64,000 nucleotides of DNA from Anatilimnocola aggregata (GCF_007747655.1 NZ_CP036274.1:7564001-7628000); one strand, 5' to 3'; shown: positions 45,973 to 54,578, counted from the first letter of the stretch. The notes: a model not told the origin generated them from the letters alone. A program made the numbers and translations.

Positions 45973-46659
45973 TTACGCTTTCTGCATTTCTCGCATCAGC
46001 CGATTGTATTCCTCGGGTGAATCCCGTTTGTCCGCCCGCTTGTTGCGCTCCAGCATCCAGGTCGGCTCGAAATACTCCTGCAGCTTGGGGCCGCGAATGA
46101 AATACTCGAACATGCTGTTGTCCATCGGTTGGTTTTGGACGAAATAGCGCTGCACCATGCTCTCCTTGAGCACAGCTTGAGGCATAAAAGTTCGGACGAG
46201 ATCGGCGTCGTCCAGCACGTGTTCGAGTTCGTGCTGAATGATGATTCGAAAGCGATTGACGCTCGATTTGTCTTTGTCGTTCGGTTTGTATTCGTCGAGA
46301 ATGTACACACTGACGGTGGAATCGAAGTAGACCTCGCCCCCCATGAACTGCCACTGGGGCGGGCCGTTTTTCGTAGGGATTTGTCGCCACTGTTGATTGA
46401 AGTTGGCATAGGCCAGCGAGAACTTCGCTTTGGCGACCCCCTTTACGCTGGGACGCGGCTTGCCCAACTGCTGATCGAGTTCCTTGCGAGTGACGAACGA
46501 CGGCTGTGGGGCGTCCGCTGCTGCGAGTCCCGGGGGCAGTTCGATTTTGTATTTGCCCACATCAACCTTGGCGCTATTCGCGAACTTCAAGCGACCAACA
46601 AATTTGGCCTTGAGCAAATTGCTAACGAGAGGCAGCGTAGTCAAAATCGGCGAAGGCAT
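45973..46659 (-). CDS. Putative HExxH metalloprotease-like protein
   Basis: The product is 228 residues from the ATG at 46659; a longer frame to 46791 adds a poor-quality extension. A single HELEH (H143, E144, H147) lies in RIIIQHELEHVLDDADLV, the zinc-binding pattern of metalloproteases, followed by an acidic DDAD stretch that might supply a third ligand. No signal peptide. The remainder (VYFDSTVSVYILDEYKPND, FEYFIRGPKLQEYFEP) is not from a family I recognise, and HExxH occurs by chance, so protease activity is a suggestion. Confidence 0.65.
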   Translation of the reverse strand: MPSPILTTLPLVSNLLKAKFVGRLKFANSAKVDVGKYKIELPPGLAAADAPQPSFVTRKELDQQLGKPRPSVKGVAKAKFSLAYANFNQQWRQIPTKNGPPQWQFMGGEVYFDSTVSVYILDEYKPNDKDKSSVNRFRIIIQHELEHVLDDADLVRTFMPQAVLKESMVQRYFVQNQPMDNSMFEYFIRGPKLQEYFEPTWMLERNKRADKRDSPEEYNRLMREMQKA

Positions 46660-46842
46660 GAGAAACTTCCGAATTGCAGAGAGGTGAAAACGTGCTGGCA
46701 CGTTCCAAGGCAGGAAAACCAGTTCTCTCTTGAGCGCAATTGGGAGAAATTTGTGACAGGGCGCGCGCAGGCCCGGGTACAGAACGCCCAAACGAGATGG
46801 TTTCCCACCAAGTGGGTTAGGCCTAGCGAGGCTGCCAGTTCA

Positions 46843-46897
46843 ACGATCCCGCAGGGATCCAAGCCATTAGCCCCGGGTCGCGCAGCGCACCTGGGGA
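46843..46897. repeat. Compound palindromic intergenic repeat
   Basis: GATCCC-GCA-GGGATC at 46845-46859 is a perfect palindrome, followed by CCCCGGGT at 46871-46878 and ACCTGGGG at 46889-46896 that pair with one mismatch. Such paired palindromes look like a dispersed REP-type element. It lies between two minus-strand genes. Confidence 0.7.
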
Positions 46898-46934
46898 TGA
46901 GGATTTCTGTCGGATATTTCTCGCCAAGCCCGAC

Positions 46935-47621
46935 CTACCGGTCCCGAAACACTGGCCTTAACAAGCGGTTCGGCTTTGCTGGAATTCCAGATTCCAGTAT
47001 GTCTGTACGCAACTTCTTCAGCTCGGCAACCGCCGTTTTATCATCATCATTTTGCCTATTTCCAGCGGCGTCTAATTTGTTGATCGCCCAGTCAATAGCC
47101 TCTACTTGCAGTTCAGCCAATCTGCGACCATCGCGTTTTTTCATTTGCTGCTTAGAAATGAGCGGATAGTTGTATCGGTTCCAATGTGGAGCATCTGAAA
47201 ACCGAATTTTGTTGCGGTAGACCTCCAATTGAGAAGCAATGATATCTCGACAGATAGCACCAACAGAATAGTTGTAGTAGGCATCTCCTTCAGCCCAACT
47301 AACCGTCATGCAATAACGCTTGTCGTCCAACGCCTCGACTAGGAATGGCAAGGCAGCTTCGAAATTTTCCTGCAACTCTTTTCGCGTCTGATCTATGCGA
47401 CGTTGTGCCTCCACATCGTAGCCGGCGGGAAACCGAACGTGCGGTTCACCACCATGTGTGGTCGTCGCATTTTTGTTCGGGCTAGCGAGACCTGCGACTA
47501 ATTCACGATAGTCGGCAGCTTGAGCCAACTGCTCCGGACCTTGAGCGGTCAGCGTTAAACACGAAAACATTGAGACCCAGAGTAATCCGTCGAACACAGG
47601 GGAGAGATGTGTCTTGAGCAT
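46935..47621 (-). CDS. AT-rich hypothetical secreted protein
   Basis: The product is 228 residues with a likely signal peptide (FDGLLWVSMFSCLTLTAQG). The mature part is helical with YCMTVSWAEGDAYYNYSVGAICRDIIASQ and a basic C-terminus. No family was recognised. The gene is visibly richer in A and T than the adjacent genes, which suggests it is a recent acquisition or poorly conserved lineage-specific gene. It lies 15 bases after the radical-SAM gene on the same strand and is followed by a palindromic repeat. Confidence 0.65.
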   Translation of the reverse strand: MLKTHLSPVFDGLLWVSMFSCLTLTAQGPEQLAQAADYRELVAGLASPNKNATTTHGGEPHVRFPAGYDVEAQRRIDQTRKELQENFEAALPFLVEALDDKRYCMTVSWAEGDAYYNYSVGAICRDIIASQLEVYRNKIRFSDAPHWNRYNYPLISKQQMKKRDGRRLAELQVEAIDWAINKLDAAGNRQNDDDKTAVAELKKLRTDILESGIPAKPNRLLRPVFRDR

Positions 47622-47636
47622 GACTACTCCTGCGAG

Positions 47637-48908
47637 CTATTGACCAATCTGCATTAGCTTAGGTCTTGGCGGCGGCGTTTCCTGTCGGACATCAATCCAC
47701 TTCTTCTCGTCGAAGTGCTTGCCGTAGGTGCCGTAGTCGTTGAAGAAGAAGTATTTGGCCAGGCGATAGGCCCACGATTTTTCGGGCACTTCGGCCCCAG
47801 GGTTGTATTGGCTCGGGCGGAGGTCCATTGCGGCCAGTTCTTGCAGTTCGGCCTTGCGCGCAGTGGTATCGCGGGCTCCGTGTCGCTGAGCCAGTTGTTC
47901 CAGCAGGTCGGGACGTTCGAGAACAATGCAACCACGCGTGTGCTGGGCGGCCGTTTGCCGGAAGTCGCGCAGAAACTCACTCTCTTGAAAGACTTGCTTC
48001 AAGGGGCGCTCGTCGTAGATTGTTTCTTTCGCGAGTTGAATGATCGGGCAGGGTTCGATATCGCCCCAGGGACTGATGTGATGCGTGAAGCCGGTCGCAG
48101 CAGGACAAAGGGCGCGCCCTTCCCCATCATAGTAGGCATCGACGATGACAATCGGCTTCTTGGCCCGCATCTCGACGACGAATTTTCTGCACTGCAACTG
48201 CTGCTCGGGGGTTAACGACAATTCTGGTTTGGCGTCGGGACCGACCGGGCGATAGATGTGAAACCAGGTGTACATCACACCCATTTCAATCAATCGGTCG
48301 AGCCATTTTTCGCTCAACAGTTCAAAGTTCGTCTGACACAAGCTGGTGCAGACGCCCGCCATCACCTTGTGTTTGAGACAGTTCTGCAGCCCTTGCATTG
48401 TCTGGCTGTAGACGTGTTCGCGCCCGCGGCGCTCGTCGCTGACGATCTCATTCCCCTCGACACTGATCAGTGGCGTGACGTTGCCGCAGCGGCGAAGTTC
48501 GCGAGCTACTTCGTCGGTGATGAAGTGCCCGTTGGTGAAGACTTGAAAATAGCAGTCCGGGTGATTCGCAAAGATCTTCAGCACTTCAGGGTGCATGAAG
48601 GGCTCGCCGCCGAGAATGCCGAAGAACGAATTTCCCATCGCCTTAGCTTCGGTGATCAGCCGATCCATCGCAGCGACTTCAATTTTCGATTGCTTGGCCG
48701 CGACGTCGACCCAGCAACCCTGGCAGCGGAGATTGCAGCTATTGATGACCGAGACGTACAAGAATGGCGGGAAGAACTCGCCCCGCTTGAGGCGCGCCTT
48801 GTGCTTTTGGACGGAGAGCACGCCCTTGAAGCCAAAGTTCCACGCAAGCTTCCACAGCAGGCGTTTATCTGTTTCGCGCAGCAGACGCCACGCCATACGA
48901 GCATACAT
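47637..48908 (-). CDS. Radical SAM enzyme with SPASM-like C-terminal region
   Basis: The product is 423 residues from the ATG at 48908; an upstream GTG at 48935 would add nine residues. The 4Fe-4S/SAM motif CxxxCxxC is CNLRCQGC (C58, C62, C65), followed by GGEPFMHP. A C-terminal cysteine-rich region (CPAATGF, IEPCPI, RGCIVLERPD) suggests auxiliary clusters as in SPASM/Twitch proteins that modify peptides or cofactors. No precursor peptide gene was recognised next to it. It faces tag across a 134-base divergent region. Confidence 0.85.
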   Translation of the reverse strand: MYARMAWRLLRETDKRLLWKLAWNFGFKGVLSVQKHKARLKRGEFFPPFLYVSVINSCNLRCQGCWVDVAAKQSKIEVAAMDRLITEAKAMGNSFFGILGGEPFMHPEVLKIFANHPDCYFQVFTNGHFITDEVARELRRCGNVTPLISVEGNEIVSDERRGREHVYSQTMQGLQNCLKHKVMAGVCTSLCQTNFELLSEKWLDRLIEMGVMYTWFHIYRPVGPDAKPELSLTPEQQLQCRKFVVEMRAKKPIVIVDAYYDGEGRALCPAATGFTHHISPWGDIEPCPIIQLAKETIYDERPLKQVFQESEFLRDFRQTAAQHTRGCIVLERPDLLEQLAQRHGARDTTARKAELQELAAMDLRPSQYNPGAEVPEKSWAYRLAKYFFFNDYGTYGKHFDEKKWIDVRQETPPPRPKLMQIGQ

Positions 48909-49042
48909 CGTCTCACCAGATCCAGTTCGAGCCACGGTTTCGAACTTCGATTATAAGCTGAAGCGACAGCCTACGACAGCGCCGCGCCTGTCACTATGAT
49001 GGTGCAATGTCCTGTACCAAACTCTGGAATCGATGAAGTTTC

Positions 49043-49738
49043 ATGACCAAATTACCGGCAAGAAAAGAAGTGATCCGCTGCCCCTGGGCGAAAGGTGAGC
49101 TTGATCAGCAGTATCACGATGCTGAATGGGGCGTGCCGGTACACGACGACCGGCTGTTGTTCGAGTTGCTGATGCTCGAAGGTGCGCAGGCGGGACTCAG
49201 TTGGTCGACGATCCTCAAAAAGCGGGCTAACTATCAGAAGACTTTTCAGCAGTTCGACCCTGCGGTCGTAGCCAAGTTCGGGCCAAAGCAGGAAGCTGCC
49301 CTCATGCAGAACGAAGGGATCGTCCGTAATCGGCTGAAGGTCGCTTCCGCCGCCATCAACGCCCAAGCGTTCTTGCAGGTGCAGGCAGAATTTGGTTCCT
49401 TCGATGCTTTCATCTGGACGTTCGTCGACGGCCAGCCGCTGCAAAACAAACGGACGGCAATGAGTGAAGTTCCCGCGCGAACCGAGCAATCGGACGCGAT
49501 GAGCAAAGCCCTGAAGAAGCGCGGCTTCAAATTCATCGGTACCACTATCTGCTACGCCTTTATGCAAGCCACCGGCATGGTCAACGATCACCTGGTGAGT
49601 TGCTTTCGGCACAAGCCAGTTCAGGCGCTGGGCAATTGCCGGCGCCAGTCTCGCGGTTCGAGCTTCGCCGGGGGCGGAACTCTGAGCAGCACCTCGTGCA
49701 TCAACCAAATGAGCAGGGCCAGCAGCACACTGAAGTAG
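49043..49738 (+). CDS. tag: DNA-3-methyladenine glycosylase I (Tag), with C-terminal extension
   Basis: Removes 3-methyladenine from alkylated DNA in base-excision repair. The product is 231 residues, while Tag is usually about 185-200. The core is typical: RCPWAKG with the first zinc-binding Cys, YHDAEWGVPVHDDRLLFELL, QAGLSWSTIL, and the C-terminal zinc-ligand region MVNDHLVSCFRH. After that point the last 45 residues (Ser/Arg-rich) are unlike the family and overlap the antisense MFS gene for 118 bases. A readthrough into the convergent gene is the simplest explanation. Confidence 0.9.
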   Translation: MTKLPARKEVIRCPWAKGELDQQYHDAEWGVPVHDDRLLFELLMLEGAQAGLSWSTILKKRANYQKTFQQFDPAVVAKFGPKQEAALMQNEGIVRNRLKVASAAINAQAFLQVQAEFGSFDAFIWTFVDGQPLQNKRTAMSEVPARTEQSDAMSKALKKRGFKFIGTTICYAFMQATGMVNDHLVSCFRHKPVQALGNCRRQSRGSSFAGGGTLSSTSCINQMSRASSTLK

Positions 49739-50865
49739 GCAATGGCCTGCAAATTCACGCGTTCGGCGAGCAGCCCGGCAAAGGCAGTGATAGAAGCGCC
49801 CCCGAAGGTTGCGGCACTTACCTGAAAGCCAATCGCATGCACAGCGTAGTTAGTCCCCAAGCGCGCCGGTGTGCGCGACATCAGGCAAGGAAAGATCGGA
49901 GCTAAACCTAGCCCCAACAGGACGAGTCCTGAAGTACTCAGGATTAAGCCGGGCGCAATGGCAAAGAGCAGGCTGCCGCTGACGGCAGCGATCGTCGCCA
50001 CCCGCAGCAGGCGATCGACGCCGACCCAGGTTGTGAGCGTGCCGAGCACCACTCGCCCTACACCAATCGCGAAGTAGTAGGCAGTGACCACAAAGCCCGC
50101 GGTGGTGGGATCTACGCCGCGCGATTCGGTCAGCATTGTTTTGCTCCACGCGCCAACCATGAACTCCAAGCCGGTGTAGAGGAAGAAAATCGCGATGTGC
50201 AGCCAGACGCGCGGAAGCTGCAGCGTGGCAGCCATCGAGACCGATGGCGCTGCTTGCTCGCTCGCGTTCTGCGGGCTGTTATTCCAGGCACGGATGGAAA
50301 TGCCGAACAGTAACGTCAGCCCCAGCACTATCGCACCGACAATCGCATAGCCCAGTCGCCACGAGTCGCTGCTCGCGATGCTGAGGGTCATGATGATGGG
50401 CCCCAGCGTCGCGCCCAAGCTGTAACAGGCATGCAGCCAGTTCAGATGCATCGGTGAAAAATGGCTGGCGGCGTAGTGGTTCAATCCGGCATCGATCGCG
50501 CCGGAGCCCAGTCCCCAGATCACCACACAGATCAGAATCACGCTGAAAGCGGGCGAACCGGCGTTGCCAAACATGGCCAATGCCACCAGCAGACTGCTGG
50601 TGGTGAGCAGCAATCCCACTCCCAGCCAATTCAGCAGCTTGCCGGCAAAAAAGCTCGAGAGAAAATAGGCGCAGCCCAAAGCGACCGAAACCCAGCCGAG
50701 TTGACCTTGAGAAAGGCGAAAATCATCGCGAATTTCCGGCCACGCGATGCCAGTAACCGCGTCGGGAAGTCCGAGGCTAATGAAGCCCAAGTAGGCATTG
50801 ACGAGCAGCAGAATGTGCGTGCTCGGAGTCACTTGTAAGTCTGTTGAGTCTTTGCGCTTGTCCAT
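49621..50865 (-). CDS. Major facilitator superfamily transporter
   Basis: The product is 414 residues from the ATG at 50865; the frame upstream to 51009 is polar and overlaps the TPR gene. About twelve hydrophobic helices are present, including ILLLVNAYLGFISLGLPDAV, WVSVALGCAYFLSSFFAG, LICVVIWGLGSGAIDAGLNH and WLHIAIFFLYTGLEFMVGAW. A DxxxxG-type loop GKLLNWLGVG lies between helices 2 and 3. Resembles FucP/NarK-like sugar or drug transporters; substrate unclear. It is convergent with tag with a 118-base overlap. Confidence 0.85.
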   Translation of the reverse strand: MDKRKDSTDLQVTPSTHILLLVNAYLGFISLGLPDAVTGIAWPEIRDDFRLSQGQLGWVSVALGCAYFLSSFFAGKLLNWLGVGLLLTTSSLLVALAMFGNAGSPAFSVILICVVIWGLGSGAIDAGLNHYAASHFSPMHLNWLHACYSLGATLGPIIMTLSIASSDSWRLGYAIVGAIVLGLTLLFGISIRAWNNSPQNASEQAAPSVSMAATLQLPRVWLHIAIFFLYTGLEFMVGAWSKTMLTESRGVDPTTAGFVVTAYYFAIGVGRVVLGTLTTWVGVDRLLRVATIAAVSGSLLFAIAPGLILSTSGLVLLGLGLAPIFPCLMSRTPARLGTNYAVHAIGFQVSAATFGGASITAFAGLLAERVNLQAIAYFSVLLALLIWLMHEVLLRVPPPAKLEPRDWRRQLPSA

Positions 50866-50938
50866 TGCCGATTCCGCTTCGTCTTCAGGTGCGACTCGGT
50901 GTTTGTCTTGGCAGGACAAGTGAATCAGATCGAACCAA

Positions 50939-51937
50939 TTAAAACAGCGTTTCGTCCGGCTCCCGACCCAGCAGCTCTTTGGCCTTGGCAAAGTCCCGCT
51001 TCGCCTCATCCTCGCGCCCCAGCTTTTGCAAATTGAGGCTGCGGTGGTAGTACAGCACGGCCAAAGTTTCGTCTACTTGTTTCTGGCGTAGGCTGGCACC
51101 GGCTTTTGGCCGCTGCTGATTGCGGGGTTCCTTCTCGAACGCGCGACTAAACTTCAGTGTTTGCTCGGCCAGAGAAATCGCTTGATCGAAATCGCTCTGA
51201 GCATCGGCTGCTTCATCGCGATACAAGCGAACCAGTCCCCGCGTATCGAGATGGCCAGCCACAGTGAAGCGTTTGTTGGCTACGGCCGCTTCAGACTCAA
51301 GCACATCCTTTTTCTTTTCTTGAGCACGCTTGAGTTGATTGGCAGCGCTCGCGAGATCCGCTTCGGCCAGCTTCACGGCCTCGTTGCTATGCTCAAAAGC
51401 CGCGTCGAGATCAGTTTTGGCGATTGCTTGTCCATAGGCCAGATTGTTCAGCGACAGTGCTCGTTCGGGCTGGCCGGTAGCCTCGCTGATTTGCATGATT
51501 TTTTGTAAATCGGCAATCGCCTCGGGATGTCGCTGCAAATGCTGGTACAGCCGACTCCGAAAACCGATTAGATCAGTATTGTCGGTGAAGATCTCGCACA
51601 ACTCCTGCACGATCGCCAAGGCTTCGGCGTATTCACGGTCCTCGTGTTTCCACTCGGCCAAAACTTGCTTGTATTCCAAGTTGTGGGCACTGCGCTGGCG
51701 AGCCTGCTCCAGCAGTTCGTAGGCCTTCTCTTTTTCACCGGCTTCGCGAGCTTCGAGCGCGGCAGCATACTTCCACTTGGCCAGTTCGTTCGGTGCTTCG
51801 ACCAGCAGAACCATTCCGCCCAGTCCCAGAGCAAGGGCCCAAGCGAGCCACGAACCACCGCTTCGCCGCGGTGATGTGGAGCGTTCCGGAGTTGGCTTTG
51901 GCGATCCATTCGACGTTGATGTCGGTTGCTCGGTCAT
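50939..51937 (-). CDS. Membrane-anchored TPR protein
   Basis: The product is 332 residues from the ATG at 51937; a GTG three codons earlier is an alternative. An N-terminal Ser/Pro-rich cytoplasmic tail is followed by one membrane segment (about 33-51, LAWALALGLGGMVLLVEAP) and repeated 34-residue helical pairs consistent with TPRs (EKEKAYELLEQARQRSA, REYAEALAIVQELCE, HPEAIADLQKIMQIS, EDEAKRDFAKAKELLG). TPRs mediate protein contacts. The stop is 73 bases upstream of the MFS gene start on the same strand. Confidence 0.82.
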   Translation of the reverse strand: MTEQPTSTSNGSPKPTPERSTSPRRSGGSWLAWALALGLGGMVLLVEAPNELAKWKYAAALEAREAGEKEKAYELLEQARQRSAHNLEYKQVLAEWKHEDREYAEALAIVQELCEIFTDNTDLIGFRSRLYQHLQRHPEAIADLQKIMQISEATGQPERALSLNNLAYGQAIAKTDLDAAFEHSNEAVKLAEADLASAANQLKRAQEKKKDVLESEAAVANKRFTVAGHLDTRGLVRLYRDEAADAQSDFDQAISLAEQTLKFSRAFEKEPRNQQRPKAGASLRQKQVDETLAVLYYHRSLNLQKLGREDEAKRDFAKAKELLGREPDETLF

Positions 51938-52246
51938 GATTCCCACAGCTTGCGCTGCTAGCGAAGTACGGTGCGAAAATTCATCTTCCTGTCAGCATAG
52001 CAGCGCTACCTGCCCCTGGTTTAGCGGTCGATTGGTAAGCTGTAAGCCTTATTGGGCAACGGCTGATGATGCCTGCAGTAGTGGCCGATGCAGACCTAGT
52101 GCGCTAACGTGCACGGTCGTAAGTCATTTTTGATAACTTGTATTCAATTCGTCCACTGCTACGATGACGACTGGCCGACGCTGGAGGCGGGGGCACCTGC
52201 CGGTAGCCCGCATTCGTCTTTTTGCCCTGAATTGGAGACCCCGCCC
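51938..52246. other. Divergent intergenic region, TPR gene / TylF-like gene
   Basis: 309 bases between divergent genes. No ORF of convincing quality and no hairpin was found; GGAG at 52234-52237 is the ribosome site of the TylF-like gene. Promoters for both genes should lie here. Confidence 0.5.
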
Positions 52247-52951
52247 ATGTTGCTGCGCAATCCTCGTCTACAAAAGCTGATCGGTGGTACGTTCATCGAA
52301 TGGCTGGGCATCGACATGGCCGCGCGGGCTGAAATGCTCGCCCTGATGATGCACAAGGATTGGAACAAGCTCAAACTGCTCCGCCGGGCCCGCCGCGAAC
52401 GCCGCTCGATGGTGACTAACTTCGAGTCGTTCATCGTTCACTCCATTGCCACCGGCATGGCCAAGGCTCCGGGCGATATTGCCGAAGTGGGCGTGTTTCA
52501 GGGCAGCACAGCCAAGGTCATTTGCGAAGCCAAGGGGGAAAAGACCTTCCACCTCTGCGATACCTTCGAAGGGCTTCCCGAGCCGTCGGAAGTGGAGAAG
52601 CACATCGAGGTCAAAGGCCGCTTTGCTTGCAGCATCGAGTCAATTCAGAAGTACCTTAAAGACTACAAGCAGCTCGAGTATCACAAGGGGTTTTGCCCCG
52701 AAAGCGTGAAGGGGGTACTCGACAATCACAAGTTCTGCTTCGTTCACCTGGACGTCGACTTGTATCAAAGCACCAAGGAATGTCTCGAGTATTTCTTTCC
52801 TCGCCTGATTCCCGGTGGAGTCGTCCTCTCGCACGACTACTCGATTCTGCCCGGCGTTCGCCAGGCCTTCTCTGAGTTCTGCGAAGGTCGGCAAGAACAA
52901 GTGATCGAGCTACCCACCACCCAGTGCATGCTGATTAAGACGACCGCGTAG
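52247..52951 (+). CDS. TylF/MycF-type SAM-dependent methyltransferase
   Basis: The product is 234 residues from the ATG at 52247, chosen for the GGAG about ten bases upstream; a longer frame to 52109 is polar and unlike the family. The SAM-binding GDIAEVGVFQGSTA (about 79-92), DTFEGLPEP, and the metal-binding HLDVDLYQSTKECLEYF followed by LIPGGVVLSHDY match the TylF/MycF (macrocin O-methyltransferase) family, which uses magnesium to methylate sugar hydroxyls. Surface polysaccharide or glycolipid sugar modification is a reasonable role here; natural-product genes are absent. Confidence 0.88.
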   Translation: MLLRNPRLQKLIGGTFIEWLGIDMAARAEMLALMMHKDWNKLKLLRRARRERRSMVTNFESFIVHSIATGMAKAPGDIAEVGVFQGSTAKVICEAKGEKTFHLCDTFEGLPEPSEVEKHIEVKGRFACSIESIQKYLKDYKQLEYHKGFCPESVKGVLDNHKFCFVHLDVDLYQSTKECLEYFFPRLIPGGVVLSHDYSILPGVRQAFSEFCEGRQEQVIELPTTQCMLIKTTA

Positions 52952-53017
52952 TGAGAGGTGGGAGTTTATAGGAAGTAGGGGCGAGAACCCCAACCGCTGC
53001 CGGGACTAAATAGCTGA

Positions 53018-53063
53018 CCCAAGCAAGAAAAGCAAAAGACCCGTGATTTGCACCACAGGTCTT
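53018..53063 (-). terminator. Terminator of the rplM-rpsI operon
   Basis: Read on the minus strand, AAGACCTGTG (53063-53054) pairs with CACGGGTCTT (53045-53036) around an 8-base loop, with one wobble, followed by TTGCTTTTCTTG. It lies 45 bases after the rpsI stop at 53109. Confidence 0.85.
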
Positions 53064-53108
53064 CGGGAGAGGTTGATTTGTTGTCGATAGCGACTGGAAT
53101 TTTCCAAA

Positions 53109-53522
53109 TTAACGCTTCGAGAACTGCGTTCCACGGCGGGCACCACGCAGACCGTAATGCTTGCGTTCCTTCATGCGGGAATCGCGCGTGAGGTAGCCGC
53201 CACCACGCAAGGTGTTGAAGCTTTCGGTATCGGCGGCGAGCAACGCGCGGGCGATGCCCATGCGAATCGCACCCGATTGGCCGGTGGGGCCACCACCTGC
53301 GACGCGGATGATGACGTCCATATCGGCGCGGTGACCGGTTACTTCGAGCGCGTCGACAACGTTCATGCGGTCGGTTTCGACCGAGAAGTAATCTTCCAGA
53401 GTGCGATCGTTGATCGTTACTACACCGCTGCCAGCACGCAGGCGAACGCGTGCGACGGCCGTCTTGCGGCGGCCAGTACCCAGTGCATCACCAGTAAGCT
53501 TGTCTTTTTTCGCTGCAACCAT
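53109..53522 (-). CDS. rpsI: 30S ribosomal protein S9
   Basis: The product is 137 residues, typical of S9. The GTGRRKTAVARVRLRAG start, the central GGGPTGQSGAIRMGIARALL and the C-terminal RKHYGLRGARRGTQFSKR with its tRNA-contacting basic tail are diagnostic. It follows rplM by 48 bases, the standard bacterial order, and is closed by the terminator at 53018-53063. Confidence 0.98.
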   Translation of the reverse strand: MVAAKKDKLTGDALGTGRRKTAVARVRLRAGSGVVTINDRTLEDYFSVETDRMNVVDALEVTGHRADMDVIIRVAGGGPTGQSGAIRMGIARALLAADTESFNTLRGGGYLTRDSRMKERKHYGLRGARRGTQFSKR

Positions 53523-53570
53523 GTTCGTCTACCGAGTCTATTGACAGTGATTGAATTGGTGAGGGATGAA

Positions 53571-54014
53571 CTACTTAGCGCCCATCTCGCGAGCTTCAGG
53601 CTGTTGGGCCTGGTGAGGATGCTGAGCGCCGGTGTAAATCTTAAGGCGGGCGAGCATTTTACTGGCCAGCTTGTTCTTGGGTAGCATGCGGCGGACCGCG
53701 TCACGCAAGATGCGATCGGGGTGGTTGGCCAATTGGCGCTCGGCCGAGACAGTACGCTGGCCGGTGTAACCCGTGACCCAAGCGTATGACTTTTGCGTCC
53801 ACTTGCGACCGCTGAAGGCGACCTTCTCGGCGTTGATGACGACGACAGCGTCGCCGGTCAGCACGTGCGGGGTGTACGTCGGACGATGCTTGCCCATGAG
53901 CACCATGGCAATCTCGCTGGCCAAACGGCCCACGACTTTGTCAGACGCATCGACAACCCACCACTTTTCAACAATTTCGCCCGGTTTGGCGATGTAAGTC
54001 TTCGTGCCAGCCAC
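53571..54014 (-). CDS. rplM: 50S ribosomal protein L13
   Basis: The product is 147 residues from a GTG start at 54014, chosen because AGGAGAG lies just upstream and the residues that follow (AGTKTYIAKPGEIVEKWW) match the L13 N-terminus; a longer frame to 54050 does not. Core motifs are VVDASDKVVGRLASEIA, GKHRPTYTPHVLTGDAVVV and AVRRMLPKNKLASKMLARLKIY. It is the first gene of the rplM-rpsI operon. Confidence 0.97.
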   Translation of the reverse strand: MAGTKTYIAKPGEIVEKWWVVDASDKVVGRLASEIAMVLMGKHRPTYTPHVLTGDAVVVINAEKVAFSGRKWTQKSYAWVTGYTGQRTVSAERQLANHPDRILRDAVRRMLPKNKLASKMLARLKIYTGAQHPHQAQQPEAREMGAK

Positions 54015-54095
54015 GAGGTCTCTCCTCAGGGAAGCACCGCTGCATGGCAACGCCAGCGGGGCCTATCTTCTTCGATCCGATTTGGGGAAACGCAC

Positions 54096-54124
54096 AGTTT
54101 ATCGGTCTGGGCCAGTTCCTTCAA
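54096..54124 (-). promoter_or_regulatory. Candidate promoter of rplM-rpsI
   Basis: On the minus strand TTGAAG at 54124-54119 and TAAACT at 54101-54096 are separated by 17 bases, about 80 bases before the GTG. Four of six matches in each hexamer; the spacing is good. Confidence 0.4.
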
Positions 54125-54247
54125 GAGCCAAAGCGGGTGCAATTACCTTTTTGTCCTTCCTCGGTAGTCATCTTACTCCGCAAGATGCTGCCATCTCGGC
54201 GGAGCGAGATGCGTACGATTGGATGACCACATTGATCGCTTTCGTCC

Positions 54248-54276
54248 TTGTGGCCGGCAGGGGAGCTCGATATATT
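54248..54276 (+). promoter_or_regulatory. Candidate promoter of the miniprotein gene
   Basis: TTGTGG at 54248-54253 and TATATT at 54271-54276 are separated by 17 bases, about 50 bases before the ATG at 54325. Confidence 0.45.
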
Positions 54277-54324
54277 ACGGGGCTTACTTCTATTTGTCTT
54301 TGGCACTTGATTTGAGACTTTCCG

Positions 54325-54510
54325 ATGAAGACCCGCCCACGCACGAAGTTCGTGCTTCAGACTGGTGAACGCCGCTGCCCCAAGTGCCACGCCAAGCTGA
54401 ACAATCAGGTTACGCGTTGCAAGAAGTGTCACGCGACCCAGACTAAGCCCAAAAAGCGGATTAAGCGGAAAGTAAAACACCGCGTGAAGGCCGCTGCCAA
54501 GAAGGGCTAA
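54325..54510 (+). CDS. Small, very basic zinc-ribbon protein
   Basis: The product is 61 residues. A zinc ribbon of two CxxC pairs (CPKCHAK and CKKCHAT) is followed by a Lys/Arg-rich tail (KPKKRIKRKVKHRVK). Size, charge and zinc ribbon are like small ribosomal proteins such as L32, L33, or archaeal L40e, but no match to a known one was recognised. It sits divergent to rplM. A role in binding RNA or DNA, perhaps on the ribosome, is plausible. The start follows a promoter-like TATATT at 54271. Confidence 0.75.
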   Translation: MKTRPRTKFVLQTGERRCPKCHAKLNNQVTRCKKCHATQTKPKKRIKRKVKHRVKAAAKKG

Positions 54511-54578
54511 GGCGGGGCGAACACTCGGTAGGTTCAGTTCTGACCATTTACCCGAGCCAGTTTTGCGGAGTTGCTGCC

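Larger units (their letters stand above)
54015..54324. other. Divergent intergenic region between rplM and the miniprotein gene
   Basis: 310 bases with one candidate promoter for each direction (listed separately). No ORF or hairpin of note. Confidence 0.5.

Noticed and set aside
48972-49000. Promoter of tag at TACGAC / TATGAT
   Set aside because: The TATGAT is good but the -35 matches the consensus in only one or two positions, so it is not called.
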